This document shows positions 33,956-35,288 of a stretch of DNA of 35,288 nt, one piece after another; the stretch's first letter is position 1, and each line of letters opens with the position of its first letter. Location of the stretch: NCBI GenBank assembly GCA_012838615.1, contig DUOV01000198.1:1-35288 (forward strand), read 5' to 3'. The notes beneath the pieces were generated by a model, which worked only from the letters and a program-made list of their open reading frames with translations, was not told the origin of the DNA and ran no database searches. The DNA is from Clostridia bacterium. GTDB taxonomy: Bacteria > Bacillota > DUOV01 > Zhaonellaceae. The position numbers and the translations under genes were made by a program.

Positions 33956-34094
33956 TAAGTTTTAGTTAAAAGTTGAGAGTTAAGGGTGAAAAAGTTATGC
34001 TCTATTTAGTATTACTTTTGAGTCCAATTTTGAATTATGAATTTTTAATTTTGAATTGGAATTGCTGGGGACTGGGGTCTGGGGACTGGGGACT
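33956..34094. repeat. Heptanucleotide-repeat tract including a G-quadruplex motif
   Basis: The sequence changes from GTTNNNN units (33960-34000) through GAATTNN units (34030-34062) to TGGGGAC units, all at 7-nt periodicity. At 34067-34091 four GGGG runs are separated by three-base loops (ACT, TCT, ACT), a textbook intramolecular G-quadruplex motif. This resembles the short tandemly repeated repetitive (STRR) sequences of cyanobacterial genomes. Confidence 0.6.
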
Positions 34095-34103
34095 GACCAT
34101 AGT

Positions 34104-34176
34104 AAAGTCCCCAGTCACCAGTCACCAGTCCTCAGTTTTGCTTAATCAACTACTGGGGACTAGGGACTGGGGACTT
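34104..34176. repeat. Large imperfect inverted repeat of CCAGTCA / GGGGACT heptamers
   Basis: The left arm starts AAGTCCCCAGTC and runs in CCAGTCA units (34104-34136). The right arm, ACTGGGGACTAGGGACTGGG onward (34151-34176), ends GGGGACTT. The outer 12 bp are perfectly complementary and the inner part imperfect. It can also pair with the GGGG tract at 34067-34091, giving competing folds. Confidence 0.6.
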
Positions 34177-34223
34177 ATCGGTGTCTCAAAGAAGAAACTG
34201 ATACGCCCCGTTTTTAAGATTAT

Positions 34224-34679
34224 TTATCTTATTAACCCCACCAGCTTTAATAATACTGCTGCAATACCTCCTGCCATCAAAGGGCCTACAGGTATGCCGC
34301 CAAAAGTAAGCACACCTATAATCGAACCTAAAACCAAGCCGATCATCAAAGAAGGCTCTTCCTGCAGCAGATCAAGGCCGCTTCCGTTCATAACCGTTGC
34401 TACGGCACCGCTGATTATGGCTATCAGCCCAGGGATAGTAGCAAAGGATTTTAACAGTTCTTTTGGGGGAACGCGGCCGGTGGCAAAAGGTACCAAAACA
34501 GCAATTACTAAGAGAATCAGGCCCCACTCCAATCCTCGCCTCTCTAAAAGCGGCATCAAGGATTGCAGGTTGGCAAACTGCAACACTAAAAGAATCCCGG
34601 CTGCTGCAGCTATGACACTCGATTTGCCCCAAATACCGAGCAAAAAAATTAATAACATCAATAAAGTTGAACTTTGCAT
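34224..34679 (-). CDS. UPF0756/DUF441 membrane protein
   Basis: 151 residues from the ATG at 34677-34679; the ORF track begins at a TTG 15 codons earlier. It has four hydrophobic helices: STLLMLLIFLLGIWGK, IAAAAGILLVLQF, WGLILLVIAVLVPFATG and IGLVLGSIIGVLTFGGIPVGPLMAGG. The LEWGLILLVIAVLVPFATG and GIPVGPLMAGGIAAVLL stretches are typical of the family. Function unknown. On the same strand as comB, 107 bp downstream of it. Confidence 0.85.
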   Translation of the reverse strand: MQSSTLLMLLIFLLGIWGKSSVIAAAAGILLVLQFANLQSLMPLLERRGLEWGLILLVIAVLVPFATGRVPPKELLKSFATIPGLIAIISGAVATVMNGSGLDLLQEEPSLMIGLVLGSIIGVLTFGGIPVGPLMAGGIAAVLLKLVGLIR

Positions 34680-34786
34680 CCTTGGCCCCCAAGATAGCGA
34701 TTCTTGTTCAATTATATGCAGCAATAATCCTTTTAGAAGGTATATTCAATGCCCGAGCTTTAAAGAAGCAAAGTTCAAGCTTCCAG

Positions 34787-35288
34787 TTAAGATAGTTTTA
34801 TTTTTCCATCCTTCAAATAAGGTACACAGGGAAAAATATTAGGCTTAGCACAGTACTCAATATCCTCTGTAAAGCCTAGGGAAGTTAGTACTTTGGCATG
34901 CTTGCTCAGCTTAACAGCCTGTAGCAAATCAGCCTCATAATGACGATACAAGGCCAAAGCAGCAACTGCCCGATCTAATAACACCAGATCAGGTTTGTAG
35001 GTTAATAACTCATGTATAATTAAACCGGCAGCCAAGGTATCTTCTAAAGAAAAAGAACCTTTGGTGCCAGCACACACTACAAGCAGGGGCTCATCATATG
35101 CTTTTAACTCCTGAGCCACCCCCTTGCCGTTGACCAAGGCGCCTAAAAAAAGCCTTTTAGCCTGAGCAGCCTTGTTTATAGCCAGAGTTCCGTTAGTAGT
35201 ACAAAAGATCAGCTTCTTGCCCTTAATAAGCTGATCGCTATACTCTAAAGGAGAATTCCCTAAATCATAGCCGGAGATGATTAACCCG
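34787..35288 (-). CDS. comB: 2-phosphosulfolactate phosphatase ComB, partial
   Basis: The ORF track starts at an internal TTG; the frame is open to the right edge, adding LIISGYDLGNSPLEYSDQL and LIFCTTNGTLAINKAA. About 167 codons are seen and the N-terminus is off the window. Family motifs: CTTNGTLA, LLVVCAGTKGSFSLEDTLAAGLI, LLDRAVAALALYR, SKHAKVLTSLGFTEDIEYCA and FPCVPYLKDGKI. ComB removes phosphate from 2-phosphosulfolactate, a step in the coenzyme M or sulfolactate pathway in some organisms; in Clostridia its use is less clear. Confidence 0.9.
   Translation of the reverse strand, partial: GLIISGYDLGNSPLEYSDQLIKGKKLIFCTTNGTLAINKAAQAKRLFLGALVNGKGVAQELKAYDEPLLVVCAGTKGSFSLEDTLAAGLIIHELLTYKPDLVLLDRAVAALALYRHYEADLLQAVKLSKHAKVLTSLGFTEDIEYCAKPNIFPCVPYLKDGKIKLS

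Noticed and set aside
33846-34176. CRISPR array
   Set aside because: Repeats are 7-nt units or 40-nt double hairpins without unique 30-40-nt spacers, and no cas genes are near.
34372-34692. 106-codon minus-strand ORF
   Set aside because: An alternate frame of the UPF0756 gene; the other frame has the conserved membrane helices.
33973-34842. 289-codon plus-strand ORF
   Set aside because: It runs through heptamer repeats and then antisense to the UPF0756 and comB genes; the translation has no family features.

Overview
The window reads as chromosome of an anaerobic, spore-former-type Firmicute (Clostridia, Peptococcaceae/Syntrophomonadaceae-like). The evidence is the order rpsF-ssb-rpsR then yybS-rplI-lonC-dnaB, SLH surface proteins, a double-cubane/2-hydroxyacyl-CoA-dehydratase type reductase system, and selenocysteine use. 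I cannot assign genus or species.

Layout. 1-2.3 kb: start of a secreted-protein gene with a structured leader, then a decayed type II restriction-modification pair (cytosine-5 methyltransferase without its C-terminal motifs, broken nuclease-like gene). 2.4-8.6 kb: housekeeping genes on the minus strand (dnaB, lonC, rplI, yybS, then rpsR, ssb, rpsF), with terminators and a dispersed hairpin repeat between the two blocks. 8.8-16.6 kb: one 2595-codon plus-strand gene for a secreted, SLH-anchored giant with Fn3, chitobiase-like, gingipain/C25-like peptidase, seven RCC1 repeats, an Ig-like region and S-layer homology domains.

16.7-26.8 kb: a selenium/metal-type island, bracketed by two identical 28-nt direct repeats that are also terminators. 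Its minus-strand genes are a CAUC thioredoxin-like selenoprotein, a COG0701 permease, a membrane-anchored protein ending Cys-Cys-COOH, a periplasmic-binding selenoprotein, an ABC ATPase, a DsrE-like protein, a double-cubane reductase, an ABC permease interrupted by an in-frame UGA, a second substrate-binding lipoprotein and a DUF3343 protein. Divergent plus-strand genes encode a BadF/HgdC-type activase and a second double-cubane reductase. The ORF track splits or truncates three of these genes at UGA. The set matches what I remember as the SAO (selenocysteine-assisted organometal transport) locus in NCBI family models; the sao names are from memory and were not checked.

26.8-35.3 kb: minus-strand genes for a coiled-coil protein, a RelQ-like alarmone synthetase, DUF951, a HEAT-repeat membrane protein, YedF, SelD (itself a selenoprotein, UGA codon 17, truncated in the ORF track), an M18 aminopeptidase, a COG1600 ferredoxin-like protein, a UPF0756 membrane protein and a partial ComB. 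A gene-free stretch at 33.7-34.2 kb is packed with heptanucleotide repeats, double-hairpin repeats and a G-quadruplex motif.

How it fits together: SelD supplies selenophosphate, and YedF and the DUF3343 protein are selenium-associated. That selenium supply would serve the Sec-containing transporter/thioredoxin genes, while the activase/double-cubane pair provides ATP-driven low-potential reduction. The physiological substrate of the island is not shown by the sequence.
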